Shown piece after piece: positions 28,975-38,298 of a stretch of 64,000 bases of DNA (the stretch's first letter is position 1; each line of letters starts with the position of its first letter). A program made the translations under genes and the position numbers. The notes beneath the pieces are model-generated. The model saw nothing but the letters and a program-made list of their open reading frames with translations. It had not been told where the DNA came from and searched no databases. Source of the DNA: Pseudoxanthomonas sp. J35 (lineage in GTDB: Bacteria; Pseudomonadota; Gammaproteobacteria; Xanthomonadales; Xanthomonadaceae); NCBI RefSeq assembly GCF_000513995.1, contig NZ_AZVB01000001.1, forward strand, positions 186,001 through 250,000. Direction: 5' to 3'.

Positions 28975-30690
28975 TCAATAGGTCGCCAACTTCACCCGCA
29001 GCAACTGGGTCGCGCTGGTGAAGTTCAGGCCGTAGTCGGTCTGGTCGCCGTTCCAGCGGCGCAGGAACCGCCACTGGCCGTCGGCGCCGTAGCTGCCCTC
29101 GTCCACGTACTCGTAGATCTGGCGCGCGGCCACGGCCGGGTCGGCGGCCACGATCTCCACGCGCGCATGGATGCCGGTGACCAGGAACTCGTCCGGGCCG
29201 AGCTGCACGATCAGTGCGGCGCCCACCGGCTCGGGGTTGCCCGGCGGCTCGCCCTGGAACCAGAACTGCGGCACGCCGTAGGTGACCACGGCGTTCCAGC
29301 GATCGTCGAGCCGGAACCGCTGCACTGGCTCGCCGGGCTGCTCGGCGGTGCCGTGCACGCGTCCCTCGAAGCTGGCCTGGGCCACCACCCGCGCCGCCGG
29401 CGCCACCAGCCGGTAATTGAGCGCGAACGGTTCCAGCGTCTCCGGATTCATCGCCTTGGCGCCCAGCGGCCAGTTGGAATAGCGGGTGTAGTCGATGCCG
29501 AACGGCGACCAGCCGATGGCCTGGTGCCCGAGCGCGGAGAAGAAATAGCGCGCGTACTCGGCGCGGTTGCCGGTCTCGGCCACGAACAGCGGGTTGTCCG
29601 GGCGCGCGTAGCGGTCCAGCACCGTGGTGTAGTGGCTGTACTCGGGCATGTAGATGTCCGGCGCCAGCAGGTCGATGTGCGGCGCGGCGGCCTTGTACAC
29701 GTCCAGCACGTTGTCGGTCGGCCCGCCGCTGGCGTACTGCCCCGGCTGGCCCGGATTGAACGGGCCGCGCAGCGCGGCGTTGATGTACATCGGCAGCGGG
29801 TACTCGGCCTTGCCGGCCTCGGCGACCTGGTCGATGAAGCGGGCGATGTGCCAGGCGTGGAAGAACTCGTCGGCGTCGGCGCCGAACACCTCGCGCCAGG
29901 TGCCCGGCCGCTTGCCAAGCTTCTCCACGAGGGCCTGCGGAACCTGGCCTTCGAACGCCTGCTGCGCCAGCGGCGAGAAGTCGCGCACGCTGCCGTAGGT
30001 ACCCGGCTCGTTCTGCGGCTGGACCATGATCACCGTGCGCTGCGGATCGACGGCCCTGAGGTGGCGCATCAGCTGGACGAAGGCCTTGCGGTCGGCCTCC
30101 AGCGTCGCCGGCGCGTGCGGCGACAGCGAGTTGAGCGTGCGCCTGTCGGCGGTTACCACCCGCGGGAAGCGCTCGTTGTCCAGCTTCACCCACTTCGGCG
30201 CGTAGTGCGGGGCGTTGTTCTTCCAGGTGGCGAACCACAGCAGGACCAGGCGCACCTCGCGTTCGCGCGCCTGCGCCAGCAGCTCGTCCACGAACGAGAA
30301 ATCGAACTTCCCCTCCTCCGGTTCGATCTGCTCCCACGCCACCGGCACCATCACCGTGTTCGGCTTCACGACCTCGATCGCCGGCCATACGTGCTGCAAG
30401 GCCCAGGGCCAGTTGCTGGAATTGTTCACCTGGGCGCCCAGGATGAGGAACGGTTCGCCGTCGACCAGCAGCGCGTGGCGGCCGTCGCGGGTGACGATGG
30501 CGGGGATCGGCGCTTCGGCGGTCGCCTGCGCATGCTTCGCCGGCCTGGCCACCGTCGGCGCCGCGCCCGCATCGGCCGTGGCGTCCGCTGCATCCTCACG
30601 CGCGCCGCAGGCGGCCAGCAGCAACGCCAGCGCCACTCCGGCCAGCGCGCGACTGGCACGCATGCCGGCCATTCCCGCTCCATTCCGCAT
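28975..30690 (-). CDS. GH35 beta-galactosidase, lipoprotein
   Basis: Removes beta-1,2-galactose from xyloglucan side chains (L units). It has 571 residues from the ATG at 30690, which has GGAGGAG at 6 bases; the frame is open upstream, but this start gives the lipoprotein signal ALALLLAAC with lipid-attached Cys28. The acid/base is Glu228 in QPQNEPG and the nucleophile Glu372 in FVAETGN. A C-terminal beta-rich domain (about 430-571, DUF5597-like) follows. The gene sits between the acetylesterase and GH31 genes. Confidence 0.92.
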   Translation of the reverse strand: MRNGAGMAGMRASRALAGVALALLLAACGAREDAADATADAGAAPTVARPAKHAQATAEAPIPAIVTRDGRHALLVDGEPFLILGAQVNNSSNWPWALQHVWPAIEVVKPNTVMVPVAWEQIEPEEGKFDFSFVDELLAQAREREVRLVLLWFATWKNNAPHYAPKWVKLDNERFPRVVTADRRTLNSLSPHAPATLEADRKAFVQLMRHLRAVDPQRTVIMVQPQNEPGTYGSVRDFSPLAQQAFEGQVPQALVEKLGKRPGTWREVFGADADEFFHAWHIARFIDQVAEAGKAEYPLPMYINAALRGPFNPGQPGQYASGGPTDNVLDVYKAAAPHIDLLAPDIYMPEYSHYTTVLDRYARPDNPLFVAETGNRAEYARYFFSALGHQAIGWSPFGIDYTRYSNWPLGAKAMNPETLEPFALNYRLVAPAARVVAQASFEGRVHGTAEQPGEPVQRFRLDDRWNAVVTYGVPQFWFQGEPPGNPEPVGAALIVQLGPDEFLVTGIHARVEIVAADPAVAARQIYEYVDEGSYGADGQWRFLRRWNGDQTDYGLNFTSATQLLRVKLATY

Positions 30691-30725
30691 CGCCTGCTCC
30701 TCCGGCCGCTTCGCGACCTTCATGC

Positions 30726-32663
30726 TCACCACGTCTGCGTCCGGAACGGCGACGCGGGCAAGCCGTCCTGTCCCACCAGGTCGGCCTCGCCCGGATCGTC
30801 CTTCCAGGCGTAGCGCGCCATCACCGGCTGCTCCACCTTCGCGCTGCGCAGGACCACGGTAGCGCCCTCGATCCGCGCTTCCGCAGGATGGAAGCGTCCG
30901 TCCTTGCCGGCGACCTCGAAGCCACGCGGCGTAGTGCCGCCACCGCGGGTCGCGAGCACGCCGCCGGCGGCATCGAACTCCAGCTCCAGTTCCCGGCCCC
31001 GCGCGCGCGCCGCGCGGAATGCTGGACCGCTGTGCACCAGGTCGTGCTCGCCATAGGCGACGCGCCGCGCGCCCAGCGCCAGGCGATGGCCGACCGTACG
31101 CTTGTCCCGCGGGTGGATGTCGTGGGTGTCGCCGACGTCGATGCTCACCGCCTGCGCGGTGGCCGGCAGCGCCAGCGCCGCCGACTGCGATTCGCGCAGC
31201 GTGGCCCAGGGGCTGTCCGCGACCGTGCCGTCCGCGCGCAGCCGGTCGTCGCCGGAATGGAAGGCCGCCAGCTGCACCCACAGGAACGGCATCGCCGGCG
31301 ACTGCCAGGCGCCGCGCCAGCCCCCGATCATCGCCTTGAACTGGTCGCGGTAACGGAAGGCCGCATCGTCGTGGGCATTGGCCTCGCCCTGGTACCAGAT
31401 CACGCCCGCCAGCGGATACGGCTGCAGCGGGTGGATCATCGCGTTGTACAGCAGGGTCTCGATCTGGTTCTTGCCCTCGTCGGCGGACACGGCAACCGTT
31501 GCGGTGCGGAAGCGCCAGCCCTCCAGCGCGCGGCGCTGGCCACCGGCGGTCTCGAGGAAGACCTCGCCCGGGGCACCGGCGATGCCGCCACCACCGCCGG
31601 TGTCCTCGACCCGCACCGCGACGGTGTTGCGGCCCGGCTCCAGCGCGGCGGCGGGCACGCGGTATACGCGCGGCACGTTGTAGGCATTGGTGGTCGCGCC
31701 GACGCGCTGGCCGTTGACCCAGGCCACGTCGCTGTCGTCGATCTGGCCCAGGCCCAGGGTCACGCCCGCGGCGGCCTCGGCATCGCTCAAGTCGAAGTGC
31801 GCGCGGTACCAGGCCACGCCGTCCATGCCGGCATAGCCTTCGGCTTCCCACAGCGCCGGCACGGTGATCGGCGCCCAGTCCGCGTCGTCCAGTCCCGCGG
31901 CGGCGAAGGCTTCCGAAGCCGGATCCACCGCTGGCCACCGGGCCACGTGCTCGCGGGTGGCCGCCTCGGTGCGGGCATCGGCGGCGCGGCGTTCGGCCAT
32001 CCGCGCTTCCAGCGCCGCCGCATCCAGCCCGAGCATCGAAGCGTCCATCCACGCCTCGATCGCGCTGCCACCCCAGGTGCTGTCGATGATGCCCACCGGC
32101 ACGCCGAGCACCTGGCGCAGTTCGCGGGCGAAGGCGTAGCCCACCGCCGAAAACCCGCCGACGTGTTGCGGGGTGGCGGCCAGCCACTGCCCGCCGGCCA
32201 GCTGCGTCTGCGGCGTGGCCGCCCAGGACTTGGGGACCTTGAAGTGGCGCAGCAGCGGATCGTTGGCGCCGGCGATGTCCTCGGCCGCGTGCAGGCTGCT
32301 GGCCACCGGCCATTCCATGTTCGACTGGCCGGAGGCCAGCCACACCTCGCCGACCAGCACGTCGGCGATGCGGCGCAGTTCGCCACCGGCGCGCACCACC
32401 AGCACGTGCGGACCGCCCGCCGGCTGCGCCGGCAGCTGCAGCGACCAGCGTCCGTCGGCACCGGCCACGGTGCTGCCGCGGTTGCCCGCGAACTCGACTT
32501 CCACCTGCGCGCCCGGCGCCGCATGTCCCCAGACCGGCAGCGGGCGGCCGCGCTGCAGCACCGCGCCGTCGGAGAACAGCAGCGGCAGCTCCAGCGTGGC
32601 GGCTGTCGCCGCCAGCATCGGCGCCAGCCAGGCCAGGACCAGCATGAGGACACGTCGCTTCAT
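30726..32663 (-). CDS. CE20-type xyloglucan acetylesterase (SGNH, sialate O-acetylesterase-like)
   Basis: A 645-residue secreted esterase. Signal peptide at 1-22. The SGNH core begins with [12 protein letters not shown] (nucleophile Ser114) and ends with THDIHPRDK holding the catalytic Asp and His. A beta-sandwich insert at about 240-345 ([12 protein letters not shown] to NTVAVRVED) interrupts the core. This interrupted layout and the GH74/GH35/GH31/GH95 neighbours match the Xanthomonas acetylesterase that founded family CE20, which removes acetyl groups from galactosyl units before GH35 acts. ATG overlaps the GH74 stop. Confidence 0.88.
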   Translation of the reverse strand: MKRRVLMLVLAWLAPMLAATAATLELPLLFSDGAVLQRGRPLPVWGHAAPGAQVEVEFAGNRGSTVAGADGRWSLQLPAQPAGGPHVLVVRAGGELRRIADVLVGEVWLASGQSNMEWPVASSLHAAEDIAGANDPLLRHFKVPKSWAATPQTQLAGGQWLAATPQHVGGFSAVGYAFARELRQVLGVPVGIIDSTWGGSAIEAWMDASMLGLDAAALEARMAERRAADARTEAATREHVARWPAVDPASEAFAAAGLDDADWAPITVPALWEAEGYAGMDGVAWYRAHFDLSDAEAAAGVTLGLGQIDDSDVAWVNGQRVGATTNAYNVPRVYRVPAAALEPGRNTVAVRVEDTGGGGGIAGAPGEVFLETAGGQRRALEGWRFRTATVAVSADEGKNQIETLLYNAMIHPLQPYPLAGVIWYQGEANAHDDAAFRYRDQFKAMIGGWRGAWQSPAMPFLWVQLAAFHSGDDRLRADGTVADSPWATLRESQSAALALPATAQAVSIDVGDTHDIHPRDKRTVGHRLALGARRVAYGEHDLVHSGPAFRAARARGRELELEFDAAGGVLATRGGGTTPRGFEVAGKDGRFHPAEARIEGATVVLRSAKVEQPVMARYAWKDDPGEADLVGQDGLPASPFRTQTW

Positions 32664-34879
32664 CGTGCAGGTTCTCCGTAGATGACGCCGCGGCCGCCGG
32701 TGGCCAGGTAGACGCGCCCGGATACGCGGGCATCGCCGGTGAGCATGCGCAGGCTGCCGAAGCGGTGTTGCGGATCGTCGATGCGCAGCCAGCTCCGGCC
32801 ACCGTCGTCCGAGCGGAACAGGCCGTCGATGCCGTCGACCACGCCAGCCAGGAACAGCGCCGGCACCTCGTTCCCCGGCGCCGGTGCGCCCAGGCCGGCG
32901 GCATGGACCACTTCGACGCCAGGGATCCGTTCGAGGTCGTCCCCGCTCCAGCGCAGGATGCCACGATCGCCGGAAACGACATGGACCAGGCCGCGCGTCT
33001 CCGGCGCAGGCAGCAGGTCGACGCGGTAGCGCGCATCGACCGCGCCGGTACTGGCGCCCGCGCGGTGGAAGCTCTCGCCACCGTCCTCGCTGAGGTAGAG
33101 GCCACCGTCGGCGGGGTCGAGCGCATACCAGCGCGCTGCGTCGACCCGATCGGCGGCGACCACCGCGCCGCGCGGCAGGCCGTCCACGCGTTGCCAGTGG
33201 CGTCCCGCGTCGACCGTCAGCCAGTGCGGGCCGCCGCGCGCATGCCAGACCACGCGCGCGCCGTCGGCCGACATCGCCACCGCGATGCGCCCTTCGCCGG
33301 TGGTCGCCGGCGGCTCCTGCGCGAACGCGGTCCAGCTGCGGCCGCCGTCGCGCGACTGCGCCACCCGCACCACCGCCGGATCCGGATGGTGCAGGTGGCC
33401 GGCGCGCACCAGGTGCAGCGGTTCGCGGCCGGCGTAGTCCAGGCCTTCGGTGTTGCTGTAGCGCGGGCCGGTGAACTGGGTGGTGGTGCGCTCCAGGTCG
33501 TCGTGGCGGAAGCCGTCGATGTCGCCCAGGCCGCTGACCAGCGGCGCGCCCTGCGTGGTGCTGAGCAGGTCCAGCGGAACGGTTTCCTCCAGCCCGGCAT
33601 CGTCGAACACCCAGTGCACGGTACCGCCGCGGTCCAGCGCGCGCATGTCGCGCGAGGCCCACACCCCGTAGCCGGTGACGAACAGCACCCGGTCCGGATC
33701 GTGCGGGTCGATCTCGATGTCGGCCATCCAGTGCGGCGTGGCCTGCGCGGTCCACGGCGAGGCGGTGTGGTCGAACGCCGACGCGGCCAGGACCGGCGTC
33801 CAGTGGCGGCCGCCGTCGGTGCTGCGGTAGACCTCGTCGTGCGGCTTCCAGCGGCGGAAGGTGGTGGCCACGATCACGTCGGGATCGGATGCGTCCACCG
33901 CCACCGCGCCCCAGCCGAAGCCGTCGCCCTCGCCGTCGCTGGACTGCGGCGCCGGGGTGATCTCGGTCCAGCGGCCGCTGGCCGGCGACCAGCGCCACAC
34001 CGCGCCGTCGTTCATCCGGTCCGGGCCGGGCTCGTCGCCGTAGCTGAGCAGGAAGTCGCCGCGCGCGTCGCGGACCATGTGGTTGGGGCGCAGCCCGGTC
34101 GGCTGGCCTTCCACCGGCGACCAGGTGCGGCCACCATCGCGGGAGCGGAACAGACCGCTCTGCCGGCTGGAGACGCCGGCGTACAGCACCGGGGTCGGCG
34201 AACCCGGCGTTCCGCTGGCCGGATCGAACACCACGAACACGATGCCGATCGCCTGGCGGCGGCCGGCGTGGTCCACCGCGGCGGCCGATTCCGCCGTCGC
34301 CAGTGCCGGAAAGCCCTCCACGCGCTGCCAGCTGGCGCCATGGTCGGCGCTGCGCCACAGGCCGTGCGCACGCGTGCCGAGGAACAGCACCCGGCCGTCG
34401 CCCGGATCCACCGCCAGGCGCTCGCCGTTGCCGCGCCCCAGCTCGTTGCCGCCCAGCTTGAACGGCAGGTCGGTGCGCTCGAAGCTTGCGCCGCGGTCGA
34501 CCGAGCGCAGGATCGCGCCATTGCCGGCGCGCTCGTGGGTATAGGTGCCGGCCGCCAGGTACACCCGGCGCGGATCGGCAGGGTCCAGCGCCAGGCTTTC
34601 GATGCCGGTGAGGTTGGCCTCGGCCGGGCCGAGCCAGTCGGTCAGCGGGATCCAGCGCCCGCTTGCCGCGTCGCGGCGGTAGGCGCCGCCGACGTCGGTG
34701 CGGGCGTACAGCAGCCCCGGCTCGGAAGGGTGGAACACCAGCCCGGTGACGAACCCGCCGCCGCCGATGGCGACGTTGCGCCACCGGTAGAGGACCTGGT
34801 CCTGTCCGGCGCCGGTCGCGGGCGCCATGCAGGCCAGCAGGAGCACGATGAGGACGGACGCCGGGTGGAGCCTGTGCAT
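32660..34879 (-). CDS. GH74 endo-xyloglucanase
   Basis: Cleaves the beta-1,4-glucan backbone of xyloglucan with inversion. It has 739 residues, a signal peptide to about residue 24 and two seven-bladed beta-propellers with many Asp-box-like SxDGGxxW turns ([27 protein letters not shown]). The catalytic pair is Asp62 in ARTDVGGAY and about Asp453 in [13 protein letters not shown]. The [17 protein letters not shown] segment is typical of GH74. No carbohydrate-binding module is attached. It is the first enzyme after the receptors and is coupled to CE20 by ATGA. Confidence 0.95.
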   Translation of the reverse strand: MHRLHPASVLIVLLLACMAPATGAGQDQVLYRWRNVAIGGGGFVTGLVFHPSEPGLLYARTDVGGAYRRDAASGRWIPLTDWLGPAEANLTGIESLALDPADPRRVYLAAGTYTHERAGNGAILRSVDRGASFERTDLPFKLGGNELGRGNGERLAVDPGDGRVLFLGTRAHGLWRSADHGASWQRVEGFPALATAESAAAVDHAGRRQAIGIVFVVFDPASGTPGSPTPVLYAGVSSRQSGLFRSRDGGRTWSPVEGQPTGLRPNHMVRDARGDFLLSYGDEPGPDRMNDGAVWRWSPASGRWTEITPAPQSSDGEGDGFGWGAVAVDASDPDVIVATTFRRWKPHDEVYRSTDGGRHWTPVLAASAFDHTASPWTAQATPHWMADIEIDPHDPDRVLFVTGYGVWASRDMRALDRGGTVHWVFDDAGLEETVPLDLLSTTQGAPLVSGLGDIDGFRHDDLERTTTQFTGPRYSNTEGLDYAGREPLHLVRAGHLHHPDPAVVRVAQSRDGGRSWTAFAQEPPATTGEGRIAVAMSADGARVVWHARGGPHWLTVDAGRHWQRVDGLPRGAVVAADRVDAARWYALDPADGGLYLSEDGGESFHRAGASTGAVDARYRVDLLPAPETRGLVHVVSGDRGILRWSGDDLERIPGVEVVHAAGLGAPAPGNEVPALFLAGVVDGIDGLFRSDDGGRSWLRIDDPQHRFGSLRMLTGDARVSGRVYLATGGRGVIYGEPAR

Positions 34880-34895
34880 CGGGTTCTCTGTTCGT

Positions 34896-34928
34896 GGAGC
34901 GCGCCCGCCATCGGGCCGGTCGCGCTCC
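34896..34928 (-). repeat. Inverted repeat between TonB receptor 1 and GH74 genes
   Basis: GGAGCGCG (34896-34903) and CGCGCTCC (34921-34928) enclose a smaller CCCG-CCAT-CGGG hairpin. It lies in the 106 bp between the genes and lacks a T-tract. It could reduce read-through or stabilise the receptor mRNA relative to the enzyme genes. Confidence 0.4.
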
Positions 34929-34985
34929 CTGGAGCCGGTGGAGCCGGCGGCGGGAGGGAAGCGGCGCTCCCCTCCCCCGCTGCGG

Positions 34986-37946
34986 TCAGAACGTCAGGCG
35001 CAGCGTCGCCGCGTAGCGACGGTCGTTGAGGTACCAGGAGGTGACCCGGCTGCCGGCCCCGTTCTGGTCCATGATCGTGCGCTGCTCGGCGTCGTTGAGG
35101 TTGTTCATCTCCAGGCCCAGCTGCACGTGGTCGCTGAGGCGGTAGAAGATCGAAACGTCCAGCTGGCCGTAGTCGTCGCTGTACACCGGCAGCTTCCAGA
35201 CGATGCCGTTGTTGTCGCCGTTGTAGCCGTTCGGGCCGACCGACAGCAGGTACTTGCTGCGCCAGTTGTAGGCCAGGCGGATCTGCCAGGGGCCCTTCTC
35301 GTAGAACACGGCCACGTTGTAGGCGTTCTTCGACAGGCCGTCGGCCGGCAGGTCGTCGAACAGCGAGCCGTCGGTGTCCACCGGCACCACGTCGATGTTG
35401 TCCGGCACCTCGGTCGAACTGTCGATGTAGGTGTAGTTGGCCGACATGCCCAACCCGTCGAACGGCGCCGGCAGGAAGTCGAAGAACTGGTTCCAGCCGA
35501 CCTCCGCGCCGCGGACGGTGGCCGTGCCGACGTTGACCGGGCGGCTGATCAGGTAGTCGTAGCTGTTGCCGTCGGCGCCCGGGAACGACACCACCTCGGT
35601 CTGGCGGCGGAAGTAGTCCTTGATGTCCTTGTAGAACAGGTTGATCCAGGCCATGCCGCCGTGCTCCGGATCGAAGTACCACTCCGCCGACAGGTCGAAC
35701 TGGTTGGCCTTCATCGGCTCCAGGTACGGGTTGTCGTACGAGCTTCCGGTCAGGGTCAGGCAGGCGGGCGTCACCACGCTGGTGCCGTCGCAGCTGTTGC
35801 CGGCATCGTCGAAGTCGCGGATGCCGACCTGCAGCTCCTGGTAGGCCTGCATGTCGCTGAAGTTCGGGCGGGCGATAGCCTTGGACGCGGCGAAGCGGAA
35901 GATCAGGTTCTCCACCGCCTCCCAGCGCATGTTCAGGCTGGGCAGCACGTCGGTGTAGGAGTTGGAAGCGGTGATCGGCTCCGATTCGCCCGCGCCCAGG
36001 TAGGGCGCGCGGAACTCGTCCGGGAAGACCAGGAAGCCCTTGGCCGAGTTCTCGGTGCGCACCACGCGCACGCCGACGTTGCCGTCGAAGGCCACGTCGT
36101 CCAGGCCGAAGCTGAGCATCAGGTAGCCGCCGGTGGTGTCTTCCTCCTGGTCGTTGATGTGCTGCGGGCCCGGCAGCGTCGGCTCGTACGGCGGCGGGTT
36201 GTCCAGGTAGTACGGCTGGGCCGCGTCGTGGATGGCCTGGTAGCTGGCCGGGAAGCCCAGCGCGGTGGACAGCACCGGCGCGTAGAAGCCGCCGGGCGTG
36301 TTGGCCTTGCCGCGGTAGAAGTTGTTGAACGTGTTGAGGTGGGTGAGGCTGGAATTGATCTGGTCGTTGAGGTCCAGGCCCGGCAGCGGCTGGTCGCCCG
36401 GCAGGCGCCACCACTGCATCCACGGCTGGATCACCGCCACCCAGTTGTAGCCGGTGTCGATGCTGGTAGCCTCGCGCCGGGTCAGGCGCACGCCGCCCTT
36501 GATCGAACGGATGAAGCCGCTGTCGAAGCTGTACTTCAGGTCGGCGCGCCAGGCTAGCTGCTCGGCCTCGTTGTCGTCCTGGTGGTCCATGGTGAACCCC
36601 CAGTAGTAGTTGTCGGGGTTCGTGGTGAACTGCTGGTCCACGCCGATCGACGGCAGCCCGCCGCCCAGGTCGACGTCGATGTACGGCATGCGCAGGCCCA
36701 GCGCCACGGTGGAGTCGAGACTCTTCGTGTCGGCCTTGATGTACTGCACGTCGGTGGACAGGTCGACGCGGTCGTTGACCGTCCAGCGCAGGCCGGCGGA
36801 GAAGTCGGTGGTCTTCGAGCGGCGGTTGGAGGCGCGGATGTCGGTGCCCATCGGCACGCCGCCGGGCTGGGAGATGCGGCCGGAGCGGACGACGTTGCCG
36901 TCCAGCTGGTACGGCTGGCTGGGGTCGAGGAACACCTGGGTCGGGTCGTTGTCGACGAAGATCGCGTCCTCGTTCCACAGCTCGTTGTAGCTGCTCTGGA
37001 ACGCGGTGGCGACGACCTCGACGTCGTCGTTCGGACGCCACTGCATGGCCAGGTAGGCGCCGCTGCGCTCGCGGTCGTAGTTCAGCGTGCGCCAGTCGGC
37101 GCCGCGCGGCACCCACAACGCGTCGTTGCTGCCGTCGCCGTCGACGTCGGAGTTGCTGTTGAGGAAGAACGGGCGCACGAACATGCCGTCGGTGCGCGTG
37201 GCCAGGTCGGAACGGGCCAGGTCGACCAGGATGCCGAAGTCGCCGGCGCCGGTGTTCCAGCGGTTGCTGTACAGCACCGAGGCCGACGGGCTGGTCTTCC
37301 TGGCGAAGTCGCCGCGGTTGAGGCTGAAGCTGGCGGCCAGCTTCTCGGCCTCGAAGTCGAACGGCAGGCGGGTGCGCAGGTCGACGGTGCCGCCCAGGCC
37401 GCCTTCGATCATCTCGGCGGTCTGGTTCTTGTAAACGTCCACGCCGGCGAGCAGTTCCGACGGCACGTCCTGGAAGCTGAGGCCGCGGCCGCCGGAGGCG
37501 GAGAAGCTGTCGCGGCCATTGAGTTCGGAGCGGACCTGGGTCAGGCCGCGCACCTGCACGCCGTTGCCCTCGGCCGAGAAGTGCTCCGGGTCGCCCACGG
37601 CCAGGAAGCGGTCGATGGTCACGCCCGGGATGCGCGACAGGGTTTCGGTGACGCTGCGGTCCGGCAGCGCCCCGATGTCCTGGGCGGTGACCGAGTCGAC
37701 GAAGGTGTCCGCGTCGCGCTTGATGTCCTGCGCGCGCATCACGCTGGCGCGGATGCCCTGGACCTGCACGGTCTCCAGTTCGACGGCTTCGGGGGCGGGG
37801 GCGGCCTGCTCCTCCTGCGTCTCCTGGGCACAGAGCACCCCGCCAGGCAGGGCCAGGGCGATGCCCAGGGCCAGGGTGGAGCGGACCAGACGGACAGGCA
37901 GGCGCGACGTGGCGCCGGCGGCGGCGCGGACGGGGTATTTCGACAT
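34986..37946 (-). CDS. TonB-dependent receptor 1 of the xyloglucan locus
   Basis: A 986-residue outer-membrane receptor of the large Xanthomonas/Caulobacter TonB receptor type. The start at 37946 has GGGAGG upstream. Signal peptide to about 40, a TonB-box-like LETVQVQGIR, then the plug domain (QDIGALPDRSVTETLSRIPGV, QVRGLTQVRSELNGR and the EGGLGGTVDLRTR closure), then the 22-strand barrel ending in the aromatic residue of RLTF. It probably imports large xyloglucan oligosaccharides. It is a paralogue of the receptor encoded 0.35 kb upstream. Confidence 0.94.
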   Translation of the reverse strand: MSKYPVRAAAGATSRLPVRLVRSTLALGIALALPGGVLCAQETQEEQAAPAPEAVELETVQVQGIRASVMRAQDIKRDADTFVDSVTAQDIGALPDRSVTETLSRIPGVTIDRFLAVGDPEHFSAEGNGVQVRGLTQVRSELNGRDSFSASGGRGLSFQDVPSELLAGVDVYKNQTAEMIEGGLGGTVDLRTRLPFDFEAEKLAASFSLNRGDFARKTSPSASVLYSNRWNTGAGDFGILVDLARSDLATRTDGMFVRPFFLNSNSDVDGDGSNDALWVPRGADWRTLNYDRERSGAYLAMQWRPNDDVEVVATAFQSSYNELWNEDAIFVDNDPTQVFLDPSQPYQLDGNVVRSGRISQPGGVPMGTDIRASNRRSKTTDFSAGLRWTVNDRVDLSTDVQYIKADTKSLDSTVALGLRMPYIDVDLGGGLPSIGVDQQFTTNPDNYYWGFTMDHQDDNEAEQLAWRADLKYSFDSGFIRSIKGGVRLTRREATSIDTGYNWVAVIQPWMQWWRLPGDQPLPGLDLNDQINSSLTHLNTFNNFYRGKANTPGGFYAPVLSTALGFPASYQAIHDAAQPYYLDNPPPYEPTLPGPQHINDQEEDTTGGYLMLSFGLDDVAFDGNVGVRVVRTENSAKGFLVFPDEFRAPYLGAGESEPITASNSYTDVLPSLNMRWEAVENLIFRFAASKAIARPNFSDMQAYQELQVGIRDFDDAGNSCDGTSVVTPACLTLTGSSYDNPYLEPMKANQFDLSAEWYFDPEHGGMAWINLFYKDIKDYFRRQTEVVSFPGADGNSYDYLISRPVNVGTATVRGAEVGWNQFFDFLPAPFDGLGMSANYTYIDSSTEVPDNIDVVPVDTDGSLFDDLPADGLSKNAYNVAVFYEKGPWQIRLAYNWRSKYLLSVGPNGYNGDNNGIVWKLPVYSDDYGQLDVSIFYRLSDHVQLGLEMNNLNDAEQRTIMDQNGAGSRVTSWYLNDRRYAATLRLTF

Positions 37947-38016
37947 CACAGTTCCCTCCCAGGACACTGACGACCGAAAACTTCGCTTTGTTGGGCCGGC
38001 AGGGCCGGCAGGGTTT

Positions 38017-38030
38017 CGCCAGCGCTGTCA
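38017..38030. promoter_or_regulatory. Putative LacI-type operator upstream of TonB receptor 1
   Basis: CGCCAGCGCTGTCA, centred on CAGCGCTG about 75 bp before the receptor ATG. It shares CAGCGCTGTC with the site before the MFS transporter. The AGCGCT core also matches the site before receptor 2. Confidence 0.45.
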
Positions 38031-38254
38031 TTCGCGGAGGAAGGACTGGAACGCGCGGCCGGATACACCCTCGGCCGGCACGATAGGCAGCTGCCGCCGC
38101 CCAAAGCCAATGAAGATTTGCGCCCGAGCTATACCCGAGCGGAATACCACACCGGTAAACCTATGGTTTTCCAAGCTTCCGGGCGGGTCGCGCGGTGTGA
38201 CAGCGGCCACGCCCTGGCCAGGGTCGCGCCCCCGGCGGACCGGAGGAAACGGGA

Positions 38255-38282
38255 GCCCGCGCGGCTCCCCGACCGCGCGGGC
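38255..38282 (-). terminator. Hairpin after TonB receptor 2
   Basis: GCCCGCGCGG (38255-38264) and CCGCGCGGGC (38273-38282) are perfect 10 bp arms with an 8 nt loop, starting 16 bp after the receptor 2 stop. On the minus strand it is followed by TCCCGTTTCC, a poor T-tract, so termination may be partial. Confidence 0.5.
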
Positions 38283-38298
38283 CCCCTGCCGCACCCTC

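Larger units (their letters stand above)
37947..38298 (-). other. 352 bp intergenic region between the two TonB receptor genes
   Basis: No gene is seen. It holds the ribosome site of receptor 1, the CAGCGCTGTC operator at 38017-38030, a tandem direct repeat of CCCGAGC (38123-38129 and 38134-38140) around ATAC, and the receptor 2 terminator-like hairpin at 38255-38282. Receptor 1 therefore likely starts a separate transcript that continues into GH74 and the other enzymes. Confidence 0.5.

Noticed and set aside
28975-34784. Apparent giant fused proteins across the GH35/CE20/GH74 genes
   Set aside because: The long frames arise because upstream codons happen to stay open. Signal peptides, ribosome sites and ATGA overlaps place separate starts at 30690, 32663 and 34879.
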